Source of the DNA: JAVJSU01 sp040219275
Lineage (GTDB): Bacteria > Chloroflexota > Anaerolineae > Aggregatilineales > Phototrophicaceae
Direction: 5' to 3'
Assembly: GCA_040219275.1 (NCBI GenBank)
Contig: JAVJSU010000027.1
Coordinates: forward strand, 1 to 64,000
Length of the DNA: 64,000 bases
Below, one piece after another: positions 33,785 through 42,116 of this stretch. Position 1 is the first letter of the stretch, and every line of letters begins with the position of its first letter. The notes under the pieces were generated by a model, which did not search any database, was not told the DNA's origin, and saw only the letters and a list, made by a program, of their open reading frames with translations. The translations under genes and the position numbers were made by a program.

Positions 33785-35077
33785 TTATGCAGATTTCGCA
33801 GTTTGCGTCGTGAATTGTTCAGTTTCGGTTGAGCCAGCCATCGCTGTGGTTGAAGAAGTCCCCCCTGTTACGGCTTGCTGAACGGCATCAAAGTAGCCTG
33901 TGCCAACAAACGTTTGATGTTTAACCGCTTTGTAATTTTCCGCTTTCTGCATTTCAAATTCACGATCTTGTAGCGCAGAATAAGCAGTCATACCCACATC
34001 ACGGTACCCAAGCGCCAATTCATACATGCTCAGGTTAAGTGCGTGGAAGCCCGCCAGCGTGATGAATTGGAATTTATAGCCCATCGCCCCTAACTCGCGC
34101 TGAAACTTCGCTATGGTCGCTGTGTTGAGGTTAGCAGTCCAATTAAACGACGGTGAGCAGTTGTATGCCAGCAATTTGCCGGGAAACTGTGCATGGATCG
34201 CTTCCGCAAAATCTCGCGCTTCGTCCAGATCAGGATGTGAGGTTTCGCACCAGATCATATCTGCATAAGGTGCGTAGGCTAATCCACGGGCGATTGCCGC
34301 CTGTAAGCCATTCCGCACACCAAAGAAACCTTCAGCCGTGCGTTCGTCGGTGATAAATTCACGATCACGCGGGTCAACATCTGTGGTGATGAGGGTCGCC
34401 GCGTCCGCATCAGTACGGGCAATCACCAGCGTAGGTACATCCATCACATCCGCCGCAAGACGTGCCGCCACCAATTTATTGACTGCTTCCTGCGTGGGGA
34501 CAAGCACCTTACCACCCAGATGACCGCATTTTTTGGCTGAGGACAGTTGATCCTCAAAATGCACACCCGCCGCGCCCGCATCAATCATCGCTTTCATTAG
34601 TTCAAAAGCATTTAAGTTACCGCCAAATCCGGCTTCGGCATCAGCAACCATTGGCGCGAACCAATCGGTGTCATCATTCTGCAAGGTGCTAATTTGATCG
34701 GCACGCATTAGCGCATTATTGATCCGTCGCACCAATTCCGGCACGCTATTGGCAGGATACAAACTCTGATCGGGATACATTTGTCCGGCGATATTGGCAT
34801 CTGCGGCGGTCTGCCAACCACTGATGTAAATGGCGCGCAAACCGGCTTGTACCTGTTGGATGGCTTGATTGCCCGTCATAGCGCCGAGTGTGTTGATGTA
34901 GTCTTCTGTGTGGAGTAAATCCCACAATTTTTCCGCACCCATTCGCGCCAATGTGTATTCGATGCGAACTTTGCCGCGCAATTTCAACACATCTTCCGGC
35001 GTATAGGGACGGTTGATGCCCTGCCAGCGCGGATTTGTGTCCCAGTCGTGCTGTAAAGCGGTGATCTGATCCTGCAT
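33785..35077 (-). CDS. aceA: Isocitrate lyase
   Basis: 430 residues. The active-site signature KKCGHLGGKVLVPTQEA near residue 195 contains the catalytic Cys. Also present are IYISGWQTAADANIAGQMYPDQSLYP, VADAEAGFGGNLNAFELMK with metal-binding acids, and WCETSHPD. It cleaves isocitrate to glyoxylate and succinate, the first step of the glyoxylate bypass. AAGGAG six bases before the ATG is the binding site. It follows aceB by 141 bases on the same strand and is probably co-transcribed. The last 25 residues are a Thr/Ser-rich tail (TGGTSSTTAMAGSTETEQFT), a common but dispensable feature. Confidence 0.98.
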   Translation of the reverse strand: MQDQITALQHDWDTNPRWQGINRPYTPEDVLKLRGKVRIEYTLARMGAEKLWDLLHTEDYINTLGAMTGNQAIQQVQAGLRAIYISGWQTAADANIAGQMYPDQSLYPANSVPELVRRINNALMRADQISTLQNDDTDWFAPMVADAEAGFGGNLNAFELMKAMIDAGAAGVHFEDQLSSAKKCGHLGGKVLVPTQEAVNKLVAARLAADVMDVPTLVIARTDADAATLITTDVDPRDREFITDERTAEGFFGVRNGLQAAIARGLAYAPYADMIWCETSHPDLDEARDFAEAIHAQFPGKLLAYNCSPSFNWTANLNTATIAKFQRELGAMGYKFQFITLAGFHALNLSMYELALGYRDVGMTAYSALQDREFEMQKAENYKAVKHQTFVGTGYFDAVQQAVTGGTSSTTAMAGSTETEQFTTQTAKSA

Positions 35078-35178
35078 GTCGCAACTCCTTGAATTTTAAA
35101 TACTACAAGTTAGATAAAAGATGTTAGCAATCCGGTTGAAAGCAAATCGCCAACATCCAGTGAAACCGTATTTTGTGC

Positions 35179-35204
35179 GGGCGGGTTCGCATAAATTCCC
35201 GCCC
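35179..35204. other. GC-rich hairpin between aceB and aceA
   Basis: GGGCGGG (35179-35185) pairs with CCCGCCC (35198-35204) across 12 bases, just after the aceB stop. No T run follows on the minus strand, so it is more likely a processing or stabilising hairpin between the two coding parts than a terminator. Confidence 0.4.
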
Positions 35205-35218
35205 AATCCAGAATTTAC

Positions 35219-36811
35219 TTAGAGATAATCGTAGGCGGGTAAGGTCAGGAAATCGGTGAAGTCCTTATCGACGATCATCTGCTTAAACATCCCACCCGCG
35301 ATAATAAACTTTCCACCATCGAAGCGTTCCGCGCCGACTTCTTCACGGATCGCGTCCATTTCCTCATCAAAAAATTGCTCAAAAAGGGCTTCTGTCACTT
35401 CACGCCCATCTTCTAAAGTGGCGTTGTGATGTAACCATTGCCAGATCTGCGTCCGGCTGATTTCCGCCGTTGCCGCGTCTTCCATCAGGTAATACAGCGG
35501 GACACAGCCGTTGCCACCGAGCCACGATTCCAGATATTGAATCCCGACTTTGAGATTCCAGCGCAAACCGTGTTCGGTGATCGTGCCGTCGTTCGGCGTA
35601 AGCAAATCAGCGGCGGTGACGTTGACATCCTCCCGTTGGCGATGCAACTGATTGGCTTCCGGCATAAATTCATCGAAAATATCCATCGCTACCTGCACCA
35701 GACCGGGATGGGCGACCCATGTACCGTCGTGTCCGGCTTGTGCTTCACGTAATTTATCCTGCCGGACTTTTTCAAAGGCTTTCTCGTTGGCTTCCGGATC
35801 GTTCTTGATCGGGATTTGCGCCGCCATCCCCCCCATCGCATGTGCGCCGCGCCGATGACACACTTTGATGACATTGAGCGCATAATTTTTCATGAACGGT
35901 ACGCCCATTGTCACCTGAGCGCGATCTGGCAATACGAATTCTGGCTTGTTGCGGAACTTCTTGATGTAACTGAAGATATAATCCCAGCGTCCACAATTTA
36001 ATCCGGCGGAATGCTCGCGCAGTTCATACAGGATTTCTTCCGCCTCAAACGTGCCGAGGATGGTCTCGATCAATACTGTCGCCTTGATCGTTCCCCGCGG
36101 AATACCGAGTTCGTCCTGTGCCATCTCAAACACGCTATTCCACAGACGCGCCTCTAAACGGCTTTCAAGTTTCGGCAAGTAAAAGTACGGTCCTGAACCG
36201 CGTTTCAGTAATTCCTGCGCGTTATGATAAAAGTACAAGCCGAAGTCGAAGATGCCAGCGGGAACGGGTTTGCCATCCACCAGAAAATGCTTCTCGTCGA
36301 GATGCCAGCCACGCGGACGCACCATCAACGTCGCCGTTTGCGGGTTCAATTCGTAAAATTTGCCGTTATCTGCGTTGGTAAAGGTGATCGTCCGGCGCAC
36401 CGCATCGCGCAGGTTGATCTGACCTTCGACCATGTTTGCCCATGTCGGCGCGTTGGAGTCTTCAAAATCCGCCATAAAGACCTTCGCCCCACTATTCAGC
36501 GCGTTGATGACCATTTTGCGGTCTGTCGGTCCGGTGATTTCTACGCGCCGATCCTGTAAATCTGCCGGAACGGGCGCAACCTGCCAATCCCCTTCACGGA
36601 TATGTGCGGTCTCTGCGAGAAAATCCGGCATCTCTCCGGCATCAATCGCCGTCTGACGATCTACACGCATTTGCAAAAGTGCGTTTCGGCGAGACGCAAA
36701 CGCCCGCGCTAACTTAGCCACGAATGCCTGCGCTTCCGGTGTGAGGATCGTCTCAAACTCAGCGGACATAGCCCCTTTAACCTCCACGTCGCCTAATATT
36801 TCGGATTGCAT
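35219..36811 (-). CDS. aceB: Malate synthase A
   Basis: 530 residues from ATG at 36811 with GAGAGG at 6 bases spacing; an upstream TTG adds two residues. The TIM-barrel enzyme shows KVFMADFEDSNAPTWANMV, LMVRPRGWHLDEKHFLVDG, YFYLPKLESRLEARLWNSVF, ATVLIETILGTFEAEEILYE with the metal-binding Glu, SAGLNCGRWDYIFSYIKKF, and the catalytic-Asp region DGTWVAHPGLV ... DIFDEFMPEANQL. It condenses glyoxylate with acetyl-CoA to malate, completing the bypass begun by AceA. The A-type (about 530 residues) is the form without the long insert of GlcB. The 585-base region upstream carries CRP-like sites. Confidence 0.97.
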   Translation of the reverse strand: MQSEILGDVEVKGAMSAEFETILTPEAQAFVAKLARAFASRRNALLQMRVDRQTAIDAGEMPDFLAETAHIREGDWQVAPVPADLQDRRVEITGPTDRKMVINALNSGAKVFMADFEDSNAPTWANMVEGQINLRDAVRRTITFTNADNGKFYELNPQTATLMVRPRGWHLDEKHFLVDGKPVPAGIFDFGLYFYHNAQELLKRGSGPYFYLPKLESRLEARLWNSVFEMAQDELGIPRGTIKATVLIETILGTFEAEEILYELREHSAGLNCGRWDYIFSYIKKFRNKPEFVLPDRAQVTMGVPFMKNYALNVIKVCHRRGAHAMGGMAAQIPIKNDPEANEKAFEKVRQDKLREAQAGHDGTWVAHPGLVQVAMDIFDEFMPEANQLHRQREDVNVTAADLLTPNDGTITEHGLRWNLKVGIQYLESWLGGNGCVPLYYLMEDAATAEISRTQIWQWLHHNATLEDGREVTEALFEQFFDEEMDAIREEVGAERFDGGKFIIAGGMFKQMIVDKDFTDFLTLPAYDYL

Positions 36812-36949
36812 AACCAACCTCTCTTTAACAGATTTTAAAGAAATAAAAGCCTAGCTCATGATGCTGTTCATCTGAGTAAATAGTACACCCTGCACAAATC
36901 GCGGCATAGCAATTGGTCTTGCGATGGGGCAATTTGCCGGGTCTTTAAT

Positions 36950-36965
36950 TGTGAGCGTTGGTACA
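36950..36965. promoter_or_regulatory. TGTGA-N6-GTACA imperfect CRP-like site
   Basis: TGTGA-GCGTTG-GTACA, with one good and one degenerate half, 140 bases before aceB. The same arrangement with GTACA recurs at 37123-37138. Confidence 0.35.
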
Positions 36966-37092
36966 GTTTAAAGGTTAGCTATGTACAGCGACACGGGAAA
37001 CATCGCCAACTACGCGGCTATGAGATCGAACTTGAGGGAAGTGTTTGAAGTGCGTTTTCATGAGTACCTATCCTTGTGCAAAAAATATAATT

Positions 37093-37108
37093 TGTGACTT
37101 GCTTCACA
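37093..37108. promoter_or_regulatory. Consensus CRP/FNR-like site TGTGA-N6-TCACA
   Basis: TGTGA-CTTGCT-TCACA is a perfect match to the enteric CRP consensus arms and spacing, with A/T-rich flanks (AATT before, TTCT after). It lies 282 bases before aceB and 289 before the plus-strand gene. Chloroflexi do carry CRP/FNR-family regulators, but no such gene is in this window. Confidence 0.55.
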
Positions 37109-37122
37109 TTCTACAGCAGGTT

Positions 37123-37138
37123 TGTGAAATTATGTACA
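37123..37138. promoter_or_regulatory. TGTGA-N6-GTACA imperfect CRP-like site
   Basis: TGTGA-AATTAT-GTACA, exactly 30 bases (about three helical turns) from the perfect site at 37093, so two dimers could bind on the same face of the DNA. Confidence 0.4.
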
Positions 37139-37396
37139 ACAAAGTGTCTTAACAATGGCATCAAAATTCCTACACAGTGTCTTAATCATGAAGTTTGTGA
37201 TGCACGTTAAGCGGTTCGCCATCTCTAAACGCAAATTTTACAGATGACTCACAACAAAATTTGCACCGACAAGACATGAATGATGGGATAATTCTGAAGA
37301 AACGCGCAAAATCCTTGACTCGTCATTCAGTTAAGGGCAGAATCAACGTATAATTGACCTATATTGAACTACCATCCGAAAATAGGAGAATAAGCA

Positions 37397-37744
37397 GTGG
37401 CAACCGAACTTATAGAAGCCCCTGAATTAGAAGCCGTTCATGACGGACCAGTACCAAATCCCCGTACCGGACAAACTTCACTCACGTTGAGCCTCGCATT
37501 GATTGCAGGTTTCGGACTGACCGTGATGATTATTGCGCTCGCATGGGGTGTGGTGGACGGCAATGCAAATGGTGACATCATCGGTGTTTTGCTGGTCGCC
37601 GGTGGGATGACGCTAGTGAGTGGCATCGCCGGTTGGGCAGGACTTACCCGCCCGTGGGAGCACTTCGACAATATCAACGAAGCGCAATATCATGGTCATG
37701 AAGAACATCATGACGACGACGCGCACATAACAGATGCCCACTAA
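37397..37744 (+). CDS. Small two-span membrane protein with His-rich tail
   Basis: 115 residues from GTG at 37397, with AGGAG at 7 bases spacing. Residues 1-30 are polar, two membrane helices follow at about 30-50 (LSLALIAGFGLTVMIIALAW) and 62-82 (IIGVLLVAGGMTLVSGIAG), and the C-terminus is HGHEEHHDDDAHITDAH, with seven histidines and several acids. Such a tail can bind nickel, zinc or copper. I recognise no family. It overlaps the next gene by 11 bases, and that one in turn overlaps era, so all three share a transcript. A role at the membrane in metal handling or respiratory-complex assembly would be a guess. Confidence 0.7.
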   Translation: MATELIEAPELEAVHDGPVPNPRTGQTSLTLSLALIAGFGLTVMIIALAWGVVDGNANGDIIGVLLVAGGMTLVSGIAGWAGLTRPWEHFDNINEAQYHGHEEHHDDDAHITDAH

Positions 37745-38276
37745 GCAAATTCCAGACCGCCTGCCCATCGGGGATTCGGTGCATGGTGCGTTGCTGAGGC
37801 TGAATACATCTTATCTGCTGGCGCTTTCAGCAGACGTTGAAGACACGGAACAAGAGACCTTCACCCTCGTCAAACAGGGTGATTTTACGATACGCTACGG
37901 CATTGCCTATCTGGGTAAGCCACATCTTTCAATTGTGCCGGGGTTGCTGGCGCTTGATTATGGGGAAATCCTCAACGGTGAAGACGCCTTTAACTTTATA
38001 CTTCACAAGAGCAACCTCTATCCTCGTTCGGATGCCATCGGGTATCGTAACGATGGCGTAGACGACATGATCGTGCTGAAATGGCTTGATCTTGCCCTGC
38101 CCTTGCATGTGCTGGTTTATGCCGATGCTGAGAGTACCGTTCCGCTAGCACAGATCAACAGCGTGATCCTCCCGCAAAATGGCTCAACGGAGAGCAATTT
38201 ACCAGACCGCTTACGTGAAAATACCACCCAATACGAAACAATCGCCGCATGGCGGCAGAAACAGATAGACTCATGA
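37734..38276 (+). CDS. Unknown cytoplasmic protein in era operon
   Basis: 180 residues without membrane segments. Segments such as FTLVKQGDFTIRYGIAYLG, DALILHKS-like stretches and DDMIVLKWLDLALPLHVLVY give it an alternating strand/helix pattern, but I see no known motif. Its start lies inside the His-tail gene (11-base overlap) and its stop overlaps the era start as ATGA, so translation of the three genes is coupled. No function can be assigned. Confidence 0.7.
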   Translation: MPTKQIPDRLPIGDSVHGALLRLNTSYLLALSADVEDTEQETFTLVKQGDFTIRYGIAYLGKPHLSIVPGLLALDYGEILNGEDAFNFILHKSNLYPRSDAIGYRNDGVDDMIVLKWLDLALPLHVLVYADAESTVPLAQINSVILPQNGSTESNLPDRLRENTTQYETIAAWRQKQIDS

Positions 38277-39247
38277 GTGACGATTTTACCCCCACAGAAT
38301 TACCAGAAAACGAATTGCTCGATAGCATCTTCGAGGACGATTTACCGGAAGATCATCGCTCCGGCGTGATTGCGGTTGTTGGTCGCCCGAATGTCGGCAA
38401 ATCTACGTTGATTAATCGCATCCTTGACCAGAAAATTGCGATTGTCACCAACAAGCCACAGACGACCCGCAAGCAACAATTGGGGATTTATACCAATGAT
38501 CGCGGGCAAATCCTGTTTGTGGATACGCCCGGCTTGCATGACCCCCACCATAAATTAGGCGAATATATGGTCAATGTGGCGGAACAAGCCATCAAAGACG
38601 CGGATTTGATTTTATGGGTGATGGATGCGTCCGAATTGCCACAACGTCCCGATGAATTTATTGCCGAGACGCTTAAACGATTTAAGGGCAACACGCCGAT
38701 TATTCTAGCGCTGAACAAAGCCGACCTGCTGGAAAATCCCGGCACAGCACCGGAAACACATCTCGGATTGATTGAATACACGCTTGCCGAAACTGTGAGT
38801 GGCGCGGAAGGCATCCGTGTGAAGCATCTCGTTAAGCAACTGATGGAGCTTCTGCCACAGGGACCACGCTATTACCCTGCCGATCAGGTGAGCGAAGTTA
38901 ATTTGCGCTTTATTGCATCGGAGATGATCCGCGAGAAGATTATCCTGCACACCGAAAAAGAAATTCCGCATTCTGTTGCCGTGGAGATCGAGGAATATAA
39001 AGAACGCACCGAGCAACTCACCTATATCAGCGCGATCATTTACGTGGAACGTGATTCACAAAAGGGAATCATCATCGGCAAAAATGGCGACATGATTAAA
39101 CAACTCGGCATGGAAGCGCGTAAAGAAATCGCCCGCGCACTTGGTCATAAGGTGTTTCTGGATTTACGGGTGAAGGTGCTCAAAAATTGGCGCAGTGATG
39201 ACGCGCTGATGCGCCGACTCGGTTACTTTGTGCCGAAAGACAACTAG
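38273..39247 (+). CDS. era: GTPase Era
   Basis: 324 residues from ATG at 38273, which overlaps the preceding stop as ATGA; an ATG eight codons earlier is possible. G1 is VVGRPNVGKSTLINRIL near residue 36, G2 TTRKQQLGIY, G3 FVDTPGLHDPHHKLGEYM and G4 ILALNKADLL. The C-terminal KH domain has IIYVERDSQKGIIIGKNGDMI and DLRVKVLKNWRSD. Era binds the 3' end of 16S rRNA and is needed for 30S assembly. The acidic N-terminal extension of about 30 residues is longer than in E. coli. It converges with ribF, leaving five bases between the stops. Confidence 0.98.
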   Translation: MSDDFTPTELPENELLDSIFEDDLPEDHRSGVIAVVGRPNVGKSTLINRILDQKIAIVTNKPQTTRKQQLGIYTNDRGQILFVDTPGLHDPHHKLGEYMVNVAEQAIKDADLILWVMDASELPQRPDEFIAETLKRFKGNTPIILALNKADLLENPGTAPETHLGLIEYTLAETVSGAEGIRVKHLVKQLMELLPQGPRYYPADQVSEVNLRFIASEMIREKIILHTEKEIPHSVAVEIEEYKERTEQLTYISAIIYVERDSQKGIIIGKNGDMIKQLGMEARKEIARALGHKVFLDLRVKVLKNWRSDDALMRRLGYFVPKDN

Positions 39248-39252
39248 ACCAT

Positions 39253-40215
39253 TTAACGCGCCGTCTCCAAAGTTTGTAGATAGGCACGCCCATCGTCAAC
39301 GTCCTGCCCGATCTGAGCGATAAGCGCGTCCAGACCGTCAAATTTGGCTTCTGGACGCAAATATTTCTCGAAGGTGATCGTCAGGTTTTGCCCGTAAATA
39401 TCGCGGTCAAAATCCAGCAAATAGGCTTCTACGGTGATGTCAGAATTCATGAAGGTCGGGCTGATGCCGATGTTGGTCATTGCCATAAGGCGATTTTCCG
39501 GCGAACGGTCCTCCCCAAGATATGCCCATCCCGCGTAGACTCCGTTGCGCGGGATGATTTGCTCACTCCACACATCAATATTCGCCGTCGGGAAGCCAAT
39601 CGAACGCCCGCGTTTCTTGCCATGAATCACTTCACCACCGAGCGCATAACCCCGCCCCAAATAAGCGCGAACCTGTGCCATATCACCTGCATCCAACGCC
39701 TCGCGGATGCGACTACTACTAATCACTTCAGCATTATTTTCGCTCTGAACAAGCTCAATCGGCTCCACAGTAAAGGCTTTTTCAACCCCAAGTGCCGTCA
39801 AAAACGGGACATTGCCTTCACGTTGATACCCCATTGCAAAATCCGCACCGACGCGCAGAACTTTCATGTTGAGGTGCTTAAGCAGACGATCCACAAAGTC
39901 CTCCGCACGGACATGGCGAATGGAATCATCAAAGGTCTGCGTGACGACCACATCCACACCCAATTTCAGCAATTGTTCCGCCCGTTGTTCCGGCGTGGTC
40001 AGATAATAACGCCCCTCTAAACCACGAATCACAATATCGGGATGCGGAAAAAAGGTCAACACCACCGCTTTCATGTCCCGCGCATGAGCTTCTTCAACGA
40101 CGCGTCGAATGAGATATTGATGTCCGACATGCACGCCATCAAATACGCCAATCGTGACGACAGACGGTTGATCGACGTGAGCATGGGCAAGATCATAAAT
40201 GTGGTTTTTGGGCAT
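39253..40215 (-). CDS. ribF: Bifunctional riboflavin kinase / FAD synthetase
   Basis: 320 residues. The N-terminal nucleotidyltransferase part has VVTIGVFDGVHVGHQYLIR (HxGH motif), VLTFFPHPD and the ISSSRIREAL motif. The C-terminal riboflavin kinase part has GYALGGEVIHGKKRGRSIGFPTANI split as GGEVIHGKKRGR and IGFPTANID, NGVYAGWAYLG, TNIGISPTF and the catalytic Glu in ITVEAYLLDFDRDIYG. It makes FMN and then FAD from riboflavin. It is last in the nusA-infB-rbfA-nrnA-truB-ribF series, 16 bases after truB, the same order as in many bacteria. Confidence 0.97.
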   Translation of the reverse strand: MPKNHIYDLAHAHVDQPSVVTIGVFDGVHVGHQYLIRRVVEEAHARDMKAVVLTFFPHPDIVIRGLEGRYYLTTPEQRAEQLLKLGVDVVVTQTFDDSIRHVRAEDFVDRLLKHLNMKVLRVGADFAMGYQREGNVPFLTALGVEKAFTVEPIELVQSENNAEVISSSRIREALDAGDMAQVRAYLGRGYALGGEVIHGKKRGRSIGFPTANIDVWSEQIIPRNGVYAGWAYLGEDRSPENRLMAMTNIGISPTFMNSDITVEAYLLDFDRDIYGQNLTITFEKYLRPEAKFDGLDALIAQIGQDVDDGRAYLQTLETAR

Positions 40216-40231
40216 AAAAGTCGCTCTGTGT

Positions 40232-41131
40232 TCAGGAATCCGTGTTCAAGAATACCTTATGCGGATGCCAGATACCATCCTCCGCACGAAGAATTGCAAT
40301 GAAGTCGCCGTCAGGGGAATAACAGCGGGCGAAAGGTGCATCCGGCGGCGCAGGAGCAATTGCCTGTGGGGTGCGTCCATGCTGAATATGGACGAAATCA
40401 TCTGCATCAAGATGAACGTCGGGCATGTGCATCAACGCGGTATCCGGCGGGAGTAAAAAGTCGCGCCAGTTTTCGGTATTCAGGAGAGTGTCCAGCCCAA
40501 CCGCATTTTCCAGCGTAAATGCGCCACTCGCAGTACGGGTTAAGGCGGAAAGATGTGCGCCTACGCCGAGATTCGCGCCGATGTCATGCGCGAGACTGCG
40601 AATATATGTGCCTGAACCACAGGTGATGTCCAGCGTGAATTCCGGCAGTTGCCACTCGGAAAGGGTTAATGCGGAAATGGTCACGGCGCGGGCTTCTAAC
40701 TCAACAGTCTTGCCTTCGCGGGCGAGTTCGTACAGCTTTTTGCCTTCGCGTTTGATGGCGCTATACATCGGCGGGAATTGCTGAATATCGCCCGTAAATT
40801 GGGGGAGTAATGCCTCAACTTGATTCTGTGTGATGTGAGAGGGATCGTGTTCTGCGACGACCTCCCCTTCGGCATCATAGGTATCGGTTTCTTTGCCGAG
40901 GAGTACCCGTGCACGATAGCGTTTTTGTGAAGCCATCGCATATTCACTGAGGCGCGTTCCCGCACCGACGCAGACAATCAGGATACCTGTCGCCAGCGGG
41001 TCAAGCGTGCCTGCATGACCGGCTTTTTTGATGCGTAAACCACGCCGGATTTTATTGATGACATCATGGCTGGTCATTCCGGCGGGTTTATCAATATTAA
41101 AAAAACCGAAAAGCTCCGGTGGCTTAGGCAA
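40232..41131 (-). CDS. truB: tRNA pseudouridine(55) synthase
   Basis: 299 residues from TTG at 41131, which gives the usual short lead (LPKPPELFGFFNIDKPAG). A TTG at 41161 would add ten residues and overlap nrnA by 38 bases; neither start has an ideal binding site. The catalytic motif is KAGHAGTLDPLATGILIVC with the Asp, preceded by GMTSHDVINKIRR. QFPPMYSAIKREGKKLYELAREG and CGSGTYIRSLAHDIG follow. The C-terminal end has a PUA-like part. It forms the pseudouridine of the T loop in nearly all tRNAs. It overlaps nrnA by eight bases. Confidence 0.96.
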   Translation of the reverse strand: MPKPPELFGFFNIDKPAGMTSHDVINKIRRGLRIKKAGHAGTLDPLATGILIVCVGAGTRLSEYAMASQKRYRARVLLGKETDTYDAEGEVVAEHDPSHITQNQVEALLPQFTGDIQQFPPMYSAIKREGKKLYELAREGKTVELEARAVTISALTLSEWQLPEFTLDITCGSGTYIRSLAHDIGANLGVGAHLSALTRTASGAFTLENAVGLDTLLNTENWRDFLLPPDTALMHMPDVHLDADDFVHIQHGRTPQAIAPAPPDAPFARCYSPDGDFIAILRAEDGIWHPHKVFLNTDS

Positions 41132-42116
41132 TGATGAGCTTGCCTTTCTTCGCGGCGACAATCAAAAGCGGCAAAATCCGTTTACGTGCCTCTTCTAAAG
41201 GACCGTCAATGGTTGCGCCGGATGCCTGTTTGTGTCCACCACCGCCAACCGCAAACGCTACCTCGCTCACATCATAGCCCGGTTTAGAGCGCAGGCTAAT
41301 TTCCACTTTGCTATCCGCTAATTCTTTAAACACAACGGCGATCATCGCTTCATTGACCTTGACCAGAAAACCGACCAGACCGCCATCAGTCACATCACGC
41401 AAACCAGCACGTTTCAGGTCTTCCTGAGTGACATTCGCGGCGATGACCCCACCTTCGTAGATTTCGGCGGAAGCCAGCGCGGTTTTCCAGAGATTGACGA
41501 CGTGAATCGATTTTGTATCAAGCGTGCGTTCGGTGATTTCGGTGAGCGACGCGCCACATTCCATTAAAGATTGGGCGATATAGAGGGTTTCTGAGGTGAC
41601 GTTGCTGGTACGAAAGCCCAACGTATCCGTCACCAATCCAGCCAACAACGGTGTGGCGACATCCGGCGTAAAGGCGAAATCAATCGCATCCAACCAATGA
41701 TAAATCACCTCGGTGGCAGAAACGGCGTTAGACATTACCAGTTGCTCGTCACCGAAAAGTGTATTGGTGGCGTGATGGTCAAGGTTTATTACCTTTTTAC
41801 TACGCTCACGCCCAAATGCACCCACTTTGCCTGTACGCACTTCGTCGCTGGCATCTACAGAAATCATCAAATCCCACTCACCCACGGTTAATTTACGCTT
41901 AACCATATCCGAGCCGGGCAAAAATTCGACGAAATCCGGCACGCCTTCATCAACGGCGACATCCACTTTTTTGCCAAGTTGACGGAGCGCATTGCCCATA
42001 CCGAGCAACGAACCGATGGCATCACCATCCGGCGAAACATGGGTCACGACGAGAATAGTTTCAGCATTTTCTACCAACTGCGCGGCAGATTGCCAATCGA
42101 CTTTAGAGATCGTCAT
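41124..42116 (-). CDS. nrnA: DHH/DHHA1 phosphoesterase, NrnA-like
   Basis: 330 residues from ATG at 42116, with GAAGG at 5 bases spacing, inside the last codons of rbfA. Motif I is VTHVSPDGDAIGSLLG, motif II ISVDASDEVR, motif III INLDHHATNTLFGD, and DHHA1 ends with FAVGGGGHKQASGATIDG. This group degrades nanoRNAs and/or dephosphorylates pAp. Its place between rbfA and truB is the normal one in many Gram-positive and Chloroflexi genomes. All metal ligands are present. Confidence 0.94.
   Translation of the reverse strand: MTISKVDWQSAAQLVENAETILVVTHVSPDGDAIGSLLGMGNALRQLGKKVDVAVDEGVPDFVEFLPGSDMVKRKLTVGEWDLMISVDASDEVRTGKVGAFGRERSKKVINLDHHATNTLFGDEQLVMSNAVSATEVIYHWLDAIDFAFTPDVATPLLAGLVTDTLGFRTSNVTSETLYIAQSLMECGASLTEITERTLDTKSIHVVNLWKTALASAEIYEGGVIAANVTQEDLKRAGLRDVTDGGLVGFLVKVNEAMIAVVFKELADSKVEISLRSKPGYDVSEVAFAVGGGGHKQASGATIDGPLEEARKRILPLLIVAAKKGKLIIA

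Larger units (their letters stand above)
36812..37396. promoter_or_regulatory. Divergent control region aceB / unknown-era operon
   Basis: 585 bases without a gene between aceB (minus) and the small membrane protein gene (plus). It is rich in TTTGTGA words. The clearest sites are listed separately (36950-36965, 37093-37108, 37123-37138); another half-site TGTGA is at 37196-37200. AGTGTCTTAA occurs twice in direct orientation, at 37143-37152 and 37176-37185, 33 bases apart. On the plus strand TATAAT at 37349-37354 with a poor TTCAGT 17 bases before it may drive the small-protein/era operon. No convincing aceB promoter was found, which would fit activator dependence. Confidence 0.5.

Noticed and set aside
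35179..35204. Hairpin between aceB and aceA as intrinsic terminator
   Set aside because: Strong stem, but no T run on the minus strand; kept only as a possible processing structure.
39388..40020. Plus-strand open frame of 210 codons opposite ribF
   Set aside because: Fully covered by the well-supported ribF gene, with no binding site and no family resemblance.
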